Positions 8,600 through 17,070 are shown, counted from the first letter of the stretch. The stretch is DNA of 51,508 nt from an uncultured Oscillospiraceae bacterium (GCA_910577805.1 CAJTOE010000002.1:1-51508), one strand, 5' to 3'. The notes: generated by a model not told the origin, from the letters alone. Numbers and translations: made by a program.

Positions 8600-8893
8600 C
8601 TATCCCTCCTTTGTCAGCTGGAAGAAGGACTCCGCGGGGTCCAGTCTGGACTCACCGGGGAGCCGTTCCAGCAGCTGCCGGGCGACCTCCAGCCGGTCGA
8701 TGAATTTCAGCTCCACCACGCCGTTGGCGCTCCGTTTAAATTCTTTCAAGGCGGTCAGATCCAGCCCGTCGATCCGCTCGGTCTCCTCCTCCTGAAGGTA
8801 AGCCAGCTTGACCGCGTCATTGACGGGGGCCTGCATCAGCCGCAAGATTTGCCGCAGCAGACGTTCCCGCCGCTGTTTTTCTTTCTCATCCAA
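8600..8893 (-). CDS. Terminase small subunit, C-terminal part only (XtmA-like)
   Basis: 97 residues from TTG 8893, with GAGGAG nine bases upstream. The segment NDAVKLAYLQEEETERIDGL, then LTALKEFKRSANGVVELKF and IDRLEVARQLLERL, matches the C-terminal oligomerisation region of XtmA-type small terminases, which are normally much longer and begin with a DNA-binding helix-turn-helix. That N-terminal part is absent here, and no remnant of it is visible upstream. It is the first gene of the phage operon. Loss of the DNA-recognition domain would suggest non-specific packaging; this is an inference. Confidence 0.6.
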   Translation of the reverse strand: MDEKEKQRRERLLRQILRLMQAPVNDAVKLAYLQEEETERIDGLDLTALKEFKRSANGVVELKFIDRLEVARQLLERLPGESRLDPAESFFQLTKEG

Positions 8894-8931
8894 ATGAAAC
8901 CACTCCTCACCCTTAGCGGGCAGGGGGCAAA

Positions 8932-8991
8932 AGGTGTACGTTTGCGTACACCTAAGAAAAAATTTCGCAAAAAATTTTTTGGAAAATTTTC
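8932..8991. promoter_or_regulatory. Operator-like palindromes in the divergent phage operon/carboxypeptidase intergenic region
   Basis: Three perfect palindromes lie within 60 bases: AGGTGTACG-TTTG-CGTACACCT (8932-8953), CAAAAAATTTTTTG (8968-8981) and GAAAATTTTC (8982-8991). This AT-rich block stands out in GC-rich surroundings and sits between two divergent genes. The first is a good candidate repressor site for the phage operon. I see no clear -35/-10 pair, and no repressor gene adjoins it. Confidence 0.5.
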
Positions 8992-9077
8992 AAGCTGGCG
9001 TAACGTGTATATCCAAGCCCATCTCTCCACATCCTGACTATGCACATAAAAAACTGGTCTTTTTGGAGGGACTTTCT

Positions 9078-10220
9078 ATGAAACGCATCGTATCCCTGGC
9101 GCTGACGCTCAGTCTGTGCTTACCGGCGGCGTGGGCCGCCCCGGAGCAGCTTCCGGCGGTAGATTTGGTGTCCAGCTCTGCCGTACTGATGGAGAAGGAG
9201 ACGGGCCAGCTTTTGTACGAGAAGGAGGCGCACCAGCGCATGGAGCCTGCCAGCGTCACCAAGATCATGACGCTGCTGCTGATTATGGAGGCGCTGGACG
9301 CCGGACGCATCCGCCGGGAGGACCCTGTGACGATCTCATCCACGGCGGCGGGCATGGGCGGCTCCCAGGTCTATTTAGAGGAAGGGGAGCAAATGAGCGC
9401 CGGCGAGCTGATCAAATGTATCACCGTTGTCTCCGGCAACGACGCGGCGGTGGCGATGGCGGAGCATCTGGCGGGCAGCGAGACGGCCTTCGTAGCGCAG
9501 ATGAACCAGCGGGCCCAGGAGCTTGGGATGGCGGATACCACCTTTATCAACTGCACGGGCTTACCGGCCCAGGGCCATCTCACCAGCGCACACGACATTG
9601 CGCTGATGGCGCGGGAGCTGATCTTAAAGCATCCCGGCATCCGGGAGTACACCACGATCTGGATGGACTCCATCCGGGACGGGGAATTCGGCCTGACCAA
9701 CACCAACCGGCTGATCCGGTTCTATAACGGGGCCACTGGCCTGAAAACGGGCTATACAGATACCGCCCAATACTGCATGGCGGCGACGGCGGAGCGGGAC
9801 GGCATGGAGCTGATCGCGGTGGTGATGAAAGCGCCTACTTCCCCCCAGCGGTTTGACGATGCCAAGGCGCTGTTGGACCAGGGCTTTGCCTCGTACACCC
9901 TCACCAACGTCTACCCGGACGCCCCTCTGGCGGCCATCCCAGTCCTGCTGGGGGACTGCGCGCAGGTCCAGCCCCAGCTGGAGCGGGACTGCCGGCTGCT
10001 GGTGCGGCGCGGGGAGGAGTCGGCCGTCACCACCCAGGTCGAGCTGCCTGCGGACCTGGAGGCGCCTGTGGAGCAGGGCCAGCGTCTGGGAGAGCTGACC
10101 GTTTATGTAAACGGGGAGCTGCGGGATACCATCCCCATCGTCTCCGCCCAAGGGGCGCAGCGGCTGACAGCGCCTGGAATTTTTTCCAGACTGCTGCGGG
10201 AGCTGTTCATGGCGGGCTGA
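9078..10220 (+). CDS. D-alanyl-D-alanine carboxypeptidase (class A low-mass PBP, DacA/DacF type)
   Basis: 380 residues from ATG 9078, with GGAGGG upstream; the longer in-frame reading lacks a ribosome site. A signal peptide covers residues 1-20. The active-site motifs are S59-V-T-K62, S119-G-N121 and K223-T-G225, in the order and spacing of the DD-carboxypeptidase family. A C-terminal beta-rich PBP5-like domain follows, ending in IFSRLLRELFMAG, a possible amphipathic membrane anchor. The enzyme removes the terminal D-Ala from peptidoglycan pentapeptides outside the membrane. Whether it acts in vegetative cells or spore cortex cannot be told. Confidence 0.9.
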   Translation: MKRIVSLALTLSLCLPAAWAAPEQLPAVDLVSSSAVLMEKETGQLLYEKEAHQRMEPASVTKIMTLLLIMEALDAGRIRREDPVTISSTAAGMGGSQVYLEEGEQMSAGELIKCITVVSGNDAAVAMAEHLAGSETAFVAQMNQRAQELGMADTTFINCTGLPAQGHLTSAHDIALMARELILKHPGIREYTTIWMDSIRDGEFGLTNTNRLIRFYNGATGLKTGYTDTAQYCMAATAERDGMELIAVVMKAPTSPQRFDDAKALLDQGFASYTLTNVYPDAPLAAIPVLLGDCAQVQPQLERDCRLLVRRGEESAVTTQVELPADLEAPVEQGQRLGELTVYVNGELRDTIPIVSAQGAQRLTAPGIFSRLLRELFMAG

Positions 10221-10249
10221 AGCAGTGAGGCCCAAAATGGCTCAAAAAG

Positions 10250-10282
10250 TTCGGACAAAGGCCCAAAAGCCTCCTGTCCGAA
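10250..10282 (+). terminator. Inverted repeat downstream of the carboxypeptidase gene, possible terminator
   Basis: TTCGGACA (10250-10257) and TGTCCGAA (10275-10282) are exact complements, with an inner GGC/GCC pair. No T-run follows, so intrinsic termination is uncertain. Confidence 0.35.
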
Positions 10283-10360
10283 TTACATAAAGCAAAGGAA
10301 AAGTTCATTGCTGCATCCCGCGTTTCTATGCCGCATTTTGTCAACTAACCAGACTGTGCG

Positions 10361-10413
10361 CCTTCCCCCTCACGGGGGAAGGTGGTACGGCGAAGCCGTG
10401 ACGGATGAGGGTG
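10361..10413 (+). repeat. Dispersed palindromic (REP-like) repeat, copy 1
   Basis: The unit consists of two hairpins: CCTTCCCCCTCACGGGGGAAGG, split as 8-base arms around a short loop, and GTACGGCGAAGCCGTGAC, followed by GGATGAGGGTG. Near-identical copies occur at 17021-17070 (inverted) and 17211-17265. The rest of 10221-10582 contains only the inverted repeat, this repeat and the glg promoter. Confidence 0.75.
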
Positions 10414-10465
10414 ACGCCCAAGGGCTGCGCTGCCTGACAAATCAAACTTTTTATTTCCTTTTTAC

Positions 10466-10494
10466 TTGACTGGACTGCGTCTGTGTTGTATAAT
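10466..10494 (+). promoter_or_regulatory. Sigma-A type promoter of the glg operon
   Basis: TTGACT (10466-10471), 17-base spacer, TATAAT (10489-10494). It precedes glgB by about 90 bases. Confidence 0.75.
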
Positions 10495-10582
10495 TTACCT
10501 AAATATATTCAGGCTGCTTCCCAGCCGTTTATGTTGATTTGCCCATTTTGCGAAAAAACTGTTCCGAAACGAGGTGTTTTGA

Positions 10583-12628
10583 TTGGCAAAAACTGACTTT
10601 ACCCTGTCTTCCTATGATCTCTTTCTGGAATTGGAGGCTTTCAGCGAAGGGCGAAGCTGTCACGCGTGGCGCTGCTTTGGCTCCCATCCCGCCCAGCAAG
10701 ACGGCGTGGACGGCTATCGGTTCCGGGTCTGGGCGCCAAATGCCAAGCAGGTGTGTGTTTACGGCTCCTTTAACGGCTGGGACCCGAACGCCCATCCTCT
10801 GAAGCTTCTGGAGGGCGGCATCTGGGAGGGATTCATTCCCGGACTCCAGCAGTACGACTCCTACTTGTACGCCGTTCACCACGAGGACGGCAGCTTCACC
10901 GGAAAGGTAGACCCCTACGGCTTCCACAGTGAGACCCGTCCCAACGTAGCCTCCAAGGTTTACGATCTGTCGGGCTACCAGTGGGGAGATCAGGGCTGGC
11001 TGGACTACCGGGCGAAAACGCCCCTGTACCGCCGGCCCATGAACATCTACGAGTGCCATTTAGGCTCCTGGCGGCGCACCGGCGAGGGGGAGTTCCTCAG
11101 CTACCGGGATATCGCGTCCTACCTGGCCCCATACGTCAAGGAGATGGGCTTCACCCATGTGGAGCTGCTCCCTGTCACGGAGCATCCTCTGGATGCCTCC
11201 TGGGGCTACCAGTGTACGGGCTACTATGCCGCCACCAGCCGCTTTGGTACGCCTCACGACCTGAAGTATCTCATCGACCAGCTTCACCAGGCGGGCATCG
11301 GGGTCATTCTGGACTGGGTGCCGGCCCACTTCCCCCGCGACGCGTTCGGCCTCTACAATTTCGACGGCGGCCCCACCTACGAGTACGCCGACCCCCGGAA
11401 GGGAGAACATGCGGACTGGGGCACCAACGTCTTTGACCTGGGCCGGAACGAGGTGCGCTCGTTCCTGTTCTCGTCGGCGATGTTCTGGCTGGAGGAGTAC
11501 CACATTGACGGCCTGCGGGTAGATGCGGTGTCCTCCATGCTCTATCTGGACTACGGCCGTCAGGACGGGGAGTGGATGCCCAACATTCATGGCGGCAAGG
11601 AGAATCTGGAGGCCATCGAATTTTTCCAGAAGCTGAACACCGTGATTTTTGCGGCCCACCCGGACGTGCTGATGGTAGCGGAGGAATCCACCGCCTGGCC
11701 CAAGGTGACCAAGCCTGTGGACGAGGGCGGCTTAGGCTTCAATTTCAAGTGGAACATGGGCTGGATGAACGACATCTGCCACTATATCAAGCTGGACCCC
11801 TATTTCCGGCAGTACAACCACCGGGACATCACGTTCTCCCTGGTCTACGCTTTCTCGGAGAACTATATCCTGCCGCTGTCTCACGACGAGGTAGTCCACA
11901 TGAAGGGGTCTTTCTTTGGAAAGATGCCGGGGGACAACCCTCTGAAATTTGCGGGCGTGCGGGCGTTCTACACCTACATGCTCACCCACCCAGGCAAGAA
12001 GCTGACCTTCATGGGTGCGGAGCTGGGCCAGTGGAACGAGTGGCACTATGAGTACTCTCTGGACTGGCACCTGCTGCAATACGCGCCCCACCGGCTCACC
12101 CAGGACTTTTTCAAGGCGGCCAACGCCTTCTACCTGGAAAATGCCCCTCTCTGGGAGCAGGACGACTCCTGGAGCGGCTTCCAGTGGCTGTGCGCGGACG
12201 ACGAGCAGGCCAATACCGTCGCGTTCCTGCGCTGGGACCGGCAGGGCGAGGCCCTGGTGGTACTGTGCAACTTCTCTCCCATCCACCGGGAGGGCTATCA
12301 GGTAGGCGTACCCTTCCACGGCGTATGGACGCCCATCTTCAATACAGACTCTCCCCAGTTCGGGGGCGAGGGCTTAGGGGATACGAAGCCCATCGAGTCC
12401 GAGCGCATTCCCTGCCATGAGCAGAAGCAGTCCATGGCAGTCGATCTGCCTCCCATGTCCGCGATGGTCTACCGGTGCAGCGCCCGCTTCCCGGAGGAGG
12501 CCCCGGAAGAGACCCCGGAGGAGAAAGAAACGGCCCAGCCTGCCAAGGCGGGAAGGACCAGAAAAACGGCAAAGAAGACAGCGAAATCCGCAAAGCCTGC
12601 GAAAAAGAGCAGAACCAAAAAACAGTAG
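10583..12628 (+). CDS. glgB: 1,4-alpha-glucan branching enzyme
   Basis: 681 residues from TTG 10583, preceded by GAGGTG. An N-terminal CBM48/isoamylase-N domain (about 40-130) leads into a GH13 barrel. Catalytic residues are Asp314 (GLRVDAVSS), Glu367 (MVAEEST) and Asp435 (LSHDEVVH). It makes alpha-1,6 branches in glycogen. It is first in a glgB-glgC-glgD-glgA set. Odd: after the normal C-terminal beta domain there is an extra tail of about 45 residues, acidic first (PEEAPEETPEEKE), then Lys/Ala-rich (RKTAKKTAKSAKPAKK), resembling histone H1-like tails and not part of the usual enzyme. Confidence 0.95.
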   Translation: MAKTDFTLSSYDLFLELEAFSEGRSCHAWRCFGSHPAQQDGVDGYRFRVWAPNAKQVCVYGSFNGWDPNAHPLKLLEGGIWEGFIPGLQQYDSYLYAVHHEDGSFTGKVDPYGFHSETRPNVASKVYDLSGYQWGDQGWLDYRAKTPLYRRPMNIYECHLGSWRRTGEGEFLSYRDIASYLAPYVKEMGFTHVELLPVTEHPLDASWGYQCTGYYAATSRFGTPHDLKYLIDQLHQAGIGVILDWVPAHFPRDAFGLYNFDGGPTYEYADPRKGEHADWGTNVFDLGRNEVRSFLFSSAMFWLEEYHIDGLRVDAVSSMLYLDYGRQDGEWMPNIHGGKENLEAIEFFQKLNTVIFAAHPDVLMVAEESTAWPKVTKPVDEGGLGFNFKWNMGWMNDICHYIKLDPYFRQYNHRDITFSLVYAFSENYILPLSHDEVVHMKGSFFGKMPGDNPLKFAGVRAFYTYMLTHPGKKLTFMGAELGQWNEWHYEYSLDWHLLQYAPHRLTQDFFKAANAFYLENAPLWEQDDSWSGFQWLCADDEQANTVAFLRWDRQGEALVVLCNFSPIHREGYQVGVPFHGVWTPIFNTDSPQFGGEGLGDTKPIESERIPCHEQKQSMAVDLPPMSAMVYRCSARFPEEAPEETPEEKETAQPAKAGRTRKTAKKTAKSAKPAKKSRTKKQ

Positions 12629-12640
12629 AGGTGAATTGAT

Positions 12641-13852
12641 ATGAAAAAGGAATGTGTGGCCATGCTGCTGGCCGGCGGCCAGGGCAGCCGGCTGTACGCG
12701 CTGACCAGTCACGTGGCCAAGCCCGCGGTTCCCTTCGGCGGCAAGTACCGCATCATCGACTTCCCCCTGTCCAACTGCATCAATTCCGGCATTGACACGG
12801 TGGGCATTTTGACCCAGTACCGCCCCCTGGAGCTGAACAGCTATGTCGGCTCCGGCCAGCCCTGGGACCTGGACCGGTCTGACGGCGGCGTCCACATCCT
12901 GCCTCCCTACCAGCGGGAGGGGGAGCAGGGCACCTGGTACAAGGGTACGGCCAATGCCATTTACCAGAACATCGGCTTCCTGGACCTGTATGACCCGGAG
13001 TACGTGGTGGTGCTGTCCGGCGACCACATCTACAAGATGGACTATGCGGACATGCTGGCGTTCCATAAAAAGTGCGGCGCGGCCTGCACGATCTCCGTGC
13101 TGGAGGTCACCATGGAGGAGGCCAAGCGCTTTGGCATCATGAACGTGGACGAGAACGACCAGGTTTATGAATTTGAGGAGAAGCCCCCCCAGCCCAAGAG
13201 CAATCTGGCGTCCATGGGCATTTACATTTTCACCTGGTCCAAGCTGCGCCAGCAGTTGATCGATGACGAGGCGGACCCCAATTCCTCCAATGATTTTGGT
13301 AAAAATATCATTCCCAACATGCTCAACGCAGGAGAAAAGCTGATGGCCTACCGGTTCCACGGCTACTGGAAGGATGTGGGCACTATCAGCTCCTTGTGGG
13401 ATGCCAACATGGATATGCTGGCCCCCCGCGGCAGCGGCATCGACCTGTACGATACCAGCTGGCCCATCTATGCCCGTACGCCGATCCGTCCGCCCCACAT
13501 CACGGGGGAGCACGCGGTCATTTCCCACTCCTCGGTCACCAGCGGCTGCCGGGTAGACGGCCGGGTCGAGAACTCGGTGCTGTTCCACTCCGTCACGATA
13601 GAGGAGGGCGCCCAGGTAGATTACTCCATCATCATGCCCGGCGCGGTGGTCAAGGCGGGGGCGAAGGTCTCCTACGCCATCGTGGCGGAGAACGTGGTGG
13701 TGGAAGCGGGCGCGCAGATTGGCGCACCCCCGGATGGAAGTCCTGAGTGGGGGATTGCCGTTGTGGCGGCAGACCTGACCATCGGCGGCGGAGCGGTCGT
13801 GTCTCCCAACGCCATGGTCCGTGAAAACGTGAAAGGAGGTGAGCGGGTATGA
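12641..13852 (+). CDS. glgC: Glucose-1-phosphate adenylyltransferase, catalytic subunit
   Basis: 403 residues from ATG 12641, 12 bases after glgB, with a GAGGTGA ribosome site. The nucleotide-binding motif is LLAGGQGSRLYALT, followed by KPAVPFGGKYRIIDFPLSNC. The C-terminal third is a left-handed beta-helix with hexapeptide repeats. It makes ADP-glucose from glucose-1-phosphate and ATP, the committed step of bacterial glycogen synthesis. It overlaps glgD by 4 bases (ATGA), so equal expression is likely; in Firmicutes the GlgC and GlgD products form a mixed tetramer. Confidence 0.95.
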   Translation: MKKECVAMLLAGGQGSRLYALTSHVAKPAVPFGGKYRIIDFPLSNCINSGIDTVGILTQYRPLELNSYVGSGQPWDLDRSDGGVHILPPYQREGEQGTWYKGTANAIYQNIGFLDLYDPEYVVVLSGDHIYKMDYADMLAFHKKCGAACTISVLEVTMEEAKRFGIMNVDENDQVYEFEEKPPQPKSNLASMGIYIFTWSKLRQQLIDDEADPNSSNDFGKNIIPNMLNAGEKLMAYRFHGYWKDVGTISSLWDANMDMLAPRGSGIDLYDTSWPIYARTPIRPPHITGEHAVISHSSVTSGCRVDGRVENSVLFHSVTIEEGAQVDYSIIMPGAVVKAGAKVSYAIVAENVVVEAGAQIGAPPDGSPEWGIAVVAADLTIGGGAVVSPNAMVRENVKGGERV

Positions 13853-14964
13853 AAGACCTGCACGGAATTTTGTTCGCCTACCGCTCCCACACAAACTTAG
13901 GTGAACTGACCCGTCCCCGCAACACCTGCTCTCTGCCCTTTGGCGGACGCTACCGTCTGATCGACTTCATGCTGTCCAACTACGTCAACGCGGGCATCAC
14001 CGACGTAGGCCTGATCGTCCACCAGAGCTACCAGTCTCTTCTGGACCACGTAGGCTCCGGCAAGGACTGGGACCTGAGCCGCAAGCACGGCGGCCTGCGC
14101 ATCCTGCCCCCCTTCGGCTACGCGGAGAAGAACTATGGCGAGTACCGCGGCAACATGGAAGCCCTCACCGGCGTGCAGTCCTACCTGAAGAATATCCGCC
14201 AGGACTACGTGATCCTGGCCTGGGGCGACATTGCCATCAACCTGGACGTATCCGCCATGTTCCAGCAGCATCTGGAGAGCGGCGCGGATATCACCGTAGT
14301 GTGTTCGCCGGAGCATTGCAGCTCCCCCCGCAGCTGCGACTATTTGACGCTGGACCCGGACGGCCGTGTGAACGACCTGGCGAGCCATCCCACGGTGGTG
14401 AACCAGGAACTGGAGTCTCTGGAGATTTACGTGATGTCCAAGCAGCTTTTGCTGGACATGGTGGAGTACTGCTCCGCGCATAATATCTACAATTTCAGCC
14501 GCGGTGTGCTTCAGCCCCGCATTGACACGCTGAACATCCGGCCCTATGTCCATCCCGGCCATATTGCCCGGTTCAGCTCGGTCAACGACTATTTCGACCA
14601 GTCCGTGAAGCTGATCGACCCGAAGGTGCAGGCGGACCTGTTCAACCCCGCCCGTCCCATCCGGACCAAGGACCAGTCCACCCCCGCCACTTACTACGGA
14701 CCCAACGGTGTGTCTCTGCACTCCATGGTAGCGGACGGCTGCTACATTGAGGGCAAGGTAGAGAATTCCGTCCTGGGCCGGGGCGTGGTCGTGGAGGCCG
14801 GGGCCACGGTGAGCAACAGCGTGCTGATGCAGGGCACAGTTGTCCGGGCCGGCGCGTCTTTGTCCTATGTGATTGCGGACAAGGATGTGCAGATCAACCA
14901 GGACCGTTCTCTGATGGGCCATATTACCTATCCTCTGGCCATTGCCAAGGGGTCCATTGTCTAA
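13849..14964 (+). CDS. glgD: Glucose-1-phosphate adenylyltransferase, regulatory subunit
   Basis: 371 residues from ATG 13849, preceded by GGAGGTGAGCGGGT. It is a GlgC paralogue with the same fold but without the N-terminal LAGGxGxRL loop needed for catalysis (it starts MKDLHGILFAYRSHTNLGELT), the hallmark of GlgD. The beta-helix C-terminus with hexapeptides (VENSVLGRGVVVEAGATV) is kept. It is expected to modulate GlgC activity. Confidence 0.93.
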   Translation: MKDLHGILFAYRSHTNLGELTRPRNTCSLPFGGRYRLIDFMLSNYVNAGITDVGLIVHQSYQSLLDHVGSGKDWDLSRKHGGLRILPPFGYAEKNYGEYRGNMEALTGVQSYLKNIRQDYVILAWGDIAINLDVSAMFQQHLESGADITVVCSPEHCSSPRSCDYLTLDPDGRVNDLASHPTVVNQELESLEIYVMSKQLLLDMVEYCSAHNIYNFSRGVLQPRIDTLNIRPYVHPGHIARFSSVNDYFDQSVKLIDPKVQADLFNPARPIRTKDQSTPATYYGPNGVSLHSMVADGCYIEGKVENSVLGRGVVVEAGATVSNSVLMQGTVVRAGASLSYVIADKDVQINQDRSLMGHITYPLAIAKGSIV

Positions 14965-15005
14965 TCTATCGAAGCGTGAATAATAGAAGCGAGGATTGAA
15001 CTAAC

Positions 15006-16442
15006 ATGAAAATTCTCTTTGCCTCCTCTGAGGTTGCCCCTTTCATCAAGACCGGCGGTCTGGCCGACGTAGCTGGCTCTCTGCCCCCTGCCCTTGCGGC
15101 GGCGGGGCATGAGGTCAAGGTCATTCTCCCTCTCTACGAGGGCATTGGCGAGAACTGGCGTTCTCAGATGACTTTCCTGAAGTACTTTAATGTTACCCTG
15201 GCCTGGCGGCAGGTCTACTGCGGCATCTTTGAGATCGTGCAGAATGACGTGACCTACTGGTTTGTGGATAATGAGTACTACTTCAAGCGCTGGCAGCTGT
15301 ACGGACATTTTGATGACTGCGAGCGGTACGCATATTTCTCCCGTGCGGTGCTGGAGGCCTGCGGGCACCTGAACTTCTCTCCTGACGTTGTGCATTGCAA
15401 CGACTGGCAGACAGCGCTGGTTCCCATCTATCTCCTGGAGGAGCGCAGCCGGACTCATCAGCTGGCGAATACCAAGTCTGTGTATACCATTCACAATATC
15501 GAGTACCAGGGCCGCTACGGCTCCCAGGTGCTGGAGGACGTGATTGGTCTGAACCCCGGCTATCTCAGCGAGACGATGCTGGGCTATTACAAGGACGTCA
15601 ACCTGATGAAGGGCGCCATCATGGCCTCCAACTTCGTCACGACAGTTTCGCCCAGCTACGCCCAGGAGCTGCGCATCCCCTTCTACGCCCACGGCCTGCA
15701 TGGAGTCATCAGCCAGCAGAGCGGCAAGGTAGAGGGCATTTTGAACGGCATTGACGCGCAGCTTTACGACCCTGCCACGCTCACGGGCATCGAGTCCAAC
15801 TTCACGCCCAAGACGGTGACGCAGGGCAAGGCCAAGTGCAAGGCGGCGCTCCAGCGTGCGGTGGGTCTGAACGAGGACCCCAACGTGCCCATTATTGGCT
15901 GTATCTCCCGTCTGGTGGGACATAAGGGCTTCTCCCTGGTGACTGACGCGCTGCATCGCATTATGGAAATGAACGTGCAGATGGTGGTTCTGGGCACTGG
16001 CGATTGGCAGTACGAGGCGGCGTTCCGGGACGCGCAGAATCAGTATCCGGGCCGGTTCTCGGCGCAGCTGGCCTACTCCGCGCCGCTGTCTAATATGATT
16101 TACGCCGGTGCGGACCTGTTCCTGATGCCGTCCATTTCGGAGCCTTGCGGTCTGAGCCAGATGATCGCCATGCGGTTTGGCACAGTGCCCATCGTCCGTG
16201 AGACGGGCGGCTTGAAGGACACGGTATTCCCCTACAACAAGTTCACTGGCGAGGGCCGGGGCTTCACGTTTGCGGATATCAACGCGAACGATATGCTCTG
16301 GGTCATTCGTGAGGCGGTGGATTTGTACTTCAATAATAAGGAGGCCTGGAAGCAGCTCCAGATGGAGGGCATGACGGCCGACTTTACGTGGAACAGCTCC
16401 GCACAGCAGTACTTAGATATTTACCAGCGCATTTGCGGCTGA
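15006..16442 (+). CDS. glgA: Glycogen synthase (ADP-glucose dependent, GT5)
   Basis: 478 residues from ATG 15006. The N-terminal substrate motif is KTGGLADVAGSLP (residues 16-28), and the C-terminal GT-B motif is SISEPCGLSQMIAMRFGTVPIVRETGGL. The length is normal for the family. It extends alpha-1,4-glucan chains from ADP-glucose made by GlgC/GlgD. It lies 41 bases after glgD and ends just before a strong terminator, closing the glycogen operon. Confidence 0.95.
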   Translation: MKILFASSEVAPFIKTGGLADVAGSLPPALAAAGHEVKVILPLYEGIGENWRSQMTFLKYFNVTLAWRQVYCGIFEIVQNDVTYWFVDNEYYFKRWQLYGHFDDCERYAYFSRAVLEACGHLNFSPDVVHCNDWQTALVPIYLLEERSRTHQLANTKSVYTIHNIEYQGRYGSQVLEDVIGLNPGYLSETMLGYYKDVNLMKGAIMASNFVTTVSPSYAQELRIPFYAHGLHGVISQQSGKVEGILNGIDAQLYDPATLTGIESNFTPKTVTQGKAKCKAALQRAVGLNEDPNVPIIGCISRLVGHKGFSLVTDALHRIMEMNVQMVVLGTGDWQYEAAFRDAQNQYPGRFSAQLAYSAPLSNMIYAGADLFLMPSISEPCGLSQMIAMRFGTVPIVRETGGLKDTVFPYNKFTGEGRGFTFADINANDMLWVIREAVDLYFNNKEAWKQLQMEGMTADFTWNSSAQQYLDIYQRICG

Positions 16443-16460
16443 GTTCTGAGAAAAGCAAAA

Positions 16461-16497
16461 AAGCATCCTGCTCCTTTTGGGGGCAGGATGCTTTTTT
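16461..16497 (+). terminator. Rho-independent terminator of the glg operon
   Basis: AAGCATCCTGC (16461-16471) and GCAGGATGCTT (16483-16493) form an 11-bp stem followed by a T-run. Confidence 0.9.
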
Positions 16498-16517
16498 CAC
16501 TCTTATCCGTCAGGGGA

Positions 16518-16859
16518 TTAACTGTTCCGGTTTTGGTTCTGCATGAAGATAATGTTTTGCAGGATTAATTCTTTCTGGGATTTAGAGAGGGAGCGAAAGT
16601 TTTCGATCAATTTTCGCTCTGTGTTGTTAAGGGAGAGCGGGCGTTCGGGGGATTTAGCCAGGTCAAACAGGTAATCGGTGGTGACGTTCAGTTCAACGGC
16701 AATTTTCCGAATAACATCCAGGGGAATCTTATTTCGTTCACGCATGTACCCATTCAATGTTGAAATAGGAATTTCCAATCGCTTGGCAAGAGCGGTTTGG
16801 GTGATATCTTGATCTTCGATGAGATCATATATTTTCGTTACAATTTCAAAGTCCAACAA
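16518..16859 (-). CDS. XRE-family helix-turn-helix transcriptional regulator
   Basis: 113 residues. An N-terminal Cro/C1-type HTH is clear: TQTALAKRLEIPISTLNGYMRERNKIP (about 21-47), then VIRKIAVELNVTTDYLFDLAKSP. The C-terminal half is helical and charged (TERKLIENFRSLSKSQKELIL), the usual dimerisation part. The start is TTG (16859 or the adjacent 16856) with GAGGTG upstream. CTCAA/TTGAG palindromes lie directly upstream, so autoregulation is likely. The target is unknown; it is convergent with glgA. Confidence 0.85.
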   Translation of the reverse strand: MLDFEIVTKIYDLIEDQDITQTALAKRLEIPISTLNGYMRERNKIPLDVIRKIAVELNVTTDYLFDLAKSPERPLSLNNTERKLIENFRSLSKSQKELILQNIIFMQNQNRNS

Positions 16860-16865
16860 AACTCA

Positions 16866-16922
16866 CCTCAAACTCATTTTCTCTATTTTGAGGATTGTTT
16901 TGTTATTTTTACTCAAATTGAG
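16866..16922 (-). promoter_or_regulatory. Candidate autoregulatory operators of the XRE gene
   Basis: CTCAA-A-TTGAG (16912-16922) is an exact palindrome, and CCTCAAA (16866-16872) with TTTGAGG (16887-16893) forms a second, wider inverted pair of the same half-site. They cover the upstream region of the regulator. Confidence 0.5.
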
Positions 16923-17020
16923 GAAATTCTTTATGTATTCTACAGATTTCGACAACTTTCATGCTTGATTTAGGTAAGAGTTTTGTGTATAATACCACCA
17001 TACTCTTCTCCTTCTTTTCC

Positions 17021-17070
17021 CCCTCATCCGTCACGCTTCGCGTGCCACCTTCCCCCGCCAGGGGGGAAGG
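17021..17070 (-). repeat. Dispersed palindromic (REP-like) repeat, copy 2 (inverted)
   Basis: This is the reverse complement of the 10361-10413 unit: CCCTCATCCGTCACG... then CCTTCCCCC...GGGGGGAAGG. It lies in a gene-free stretch of about 670 bases (16860-17534) that holds copies 2 and 3, a partial copy, the tandem duplication below and the gapA terminator. Confidence 0.75.

Noticed and set aside
8934..9077. N-terminal extension of the carboxypeptidase
   Set aside because: It would destroy the signal peptide; ATG 9078 has a good ribosome site and a normal start.
12374..13894. 506-residue minus-strand frame across glgB/glgC
   Set aside because: Mirror of highly biased codon use in the glg genes; no plausible protein.
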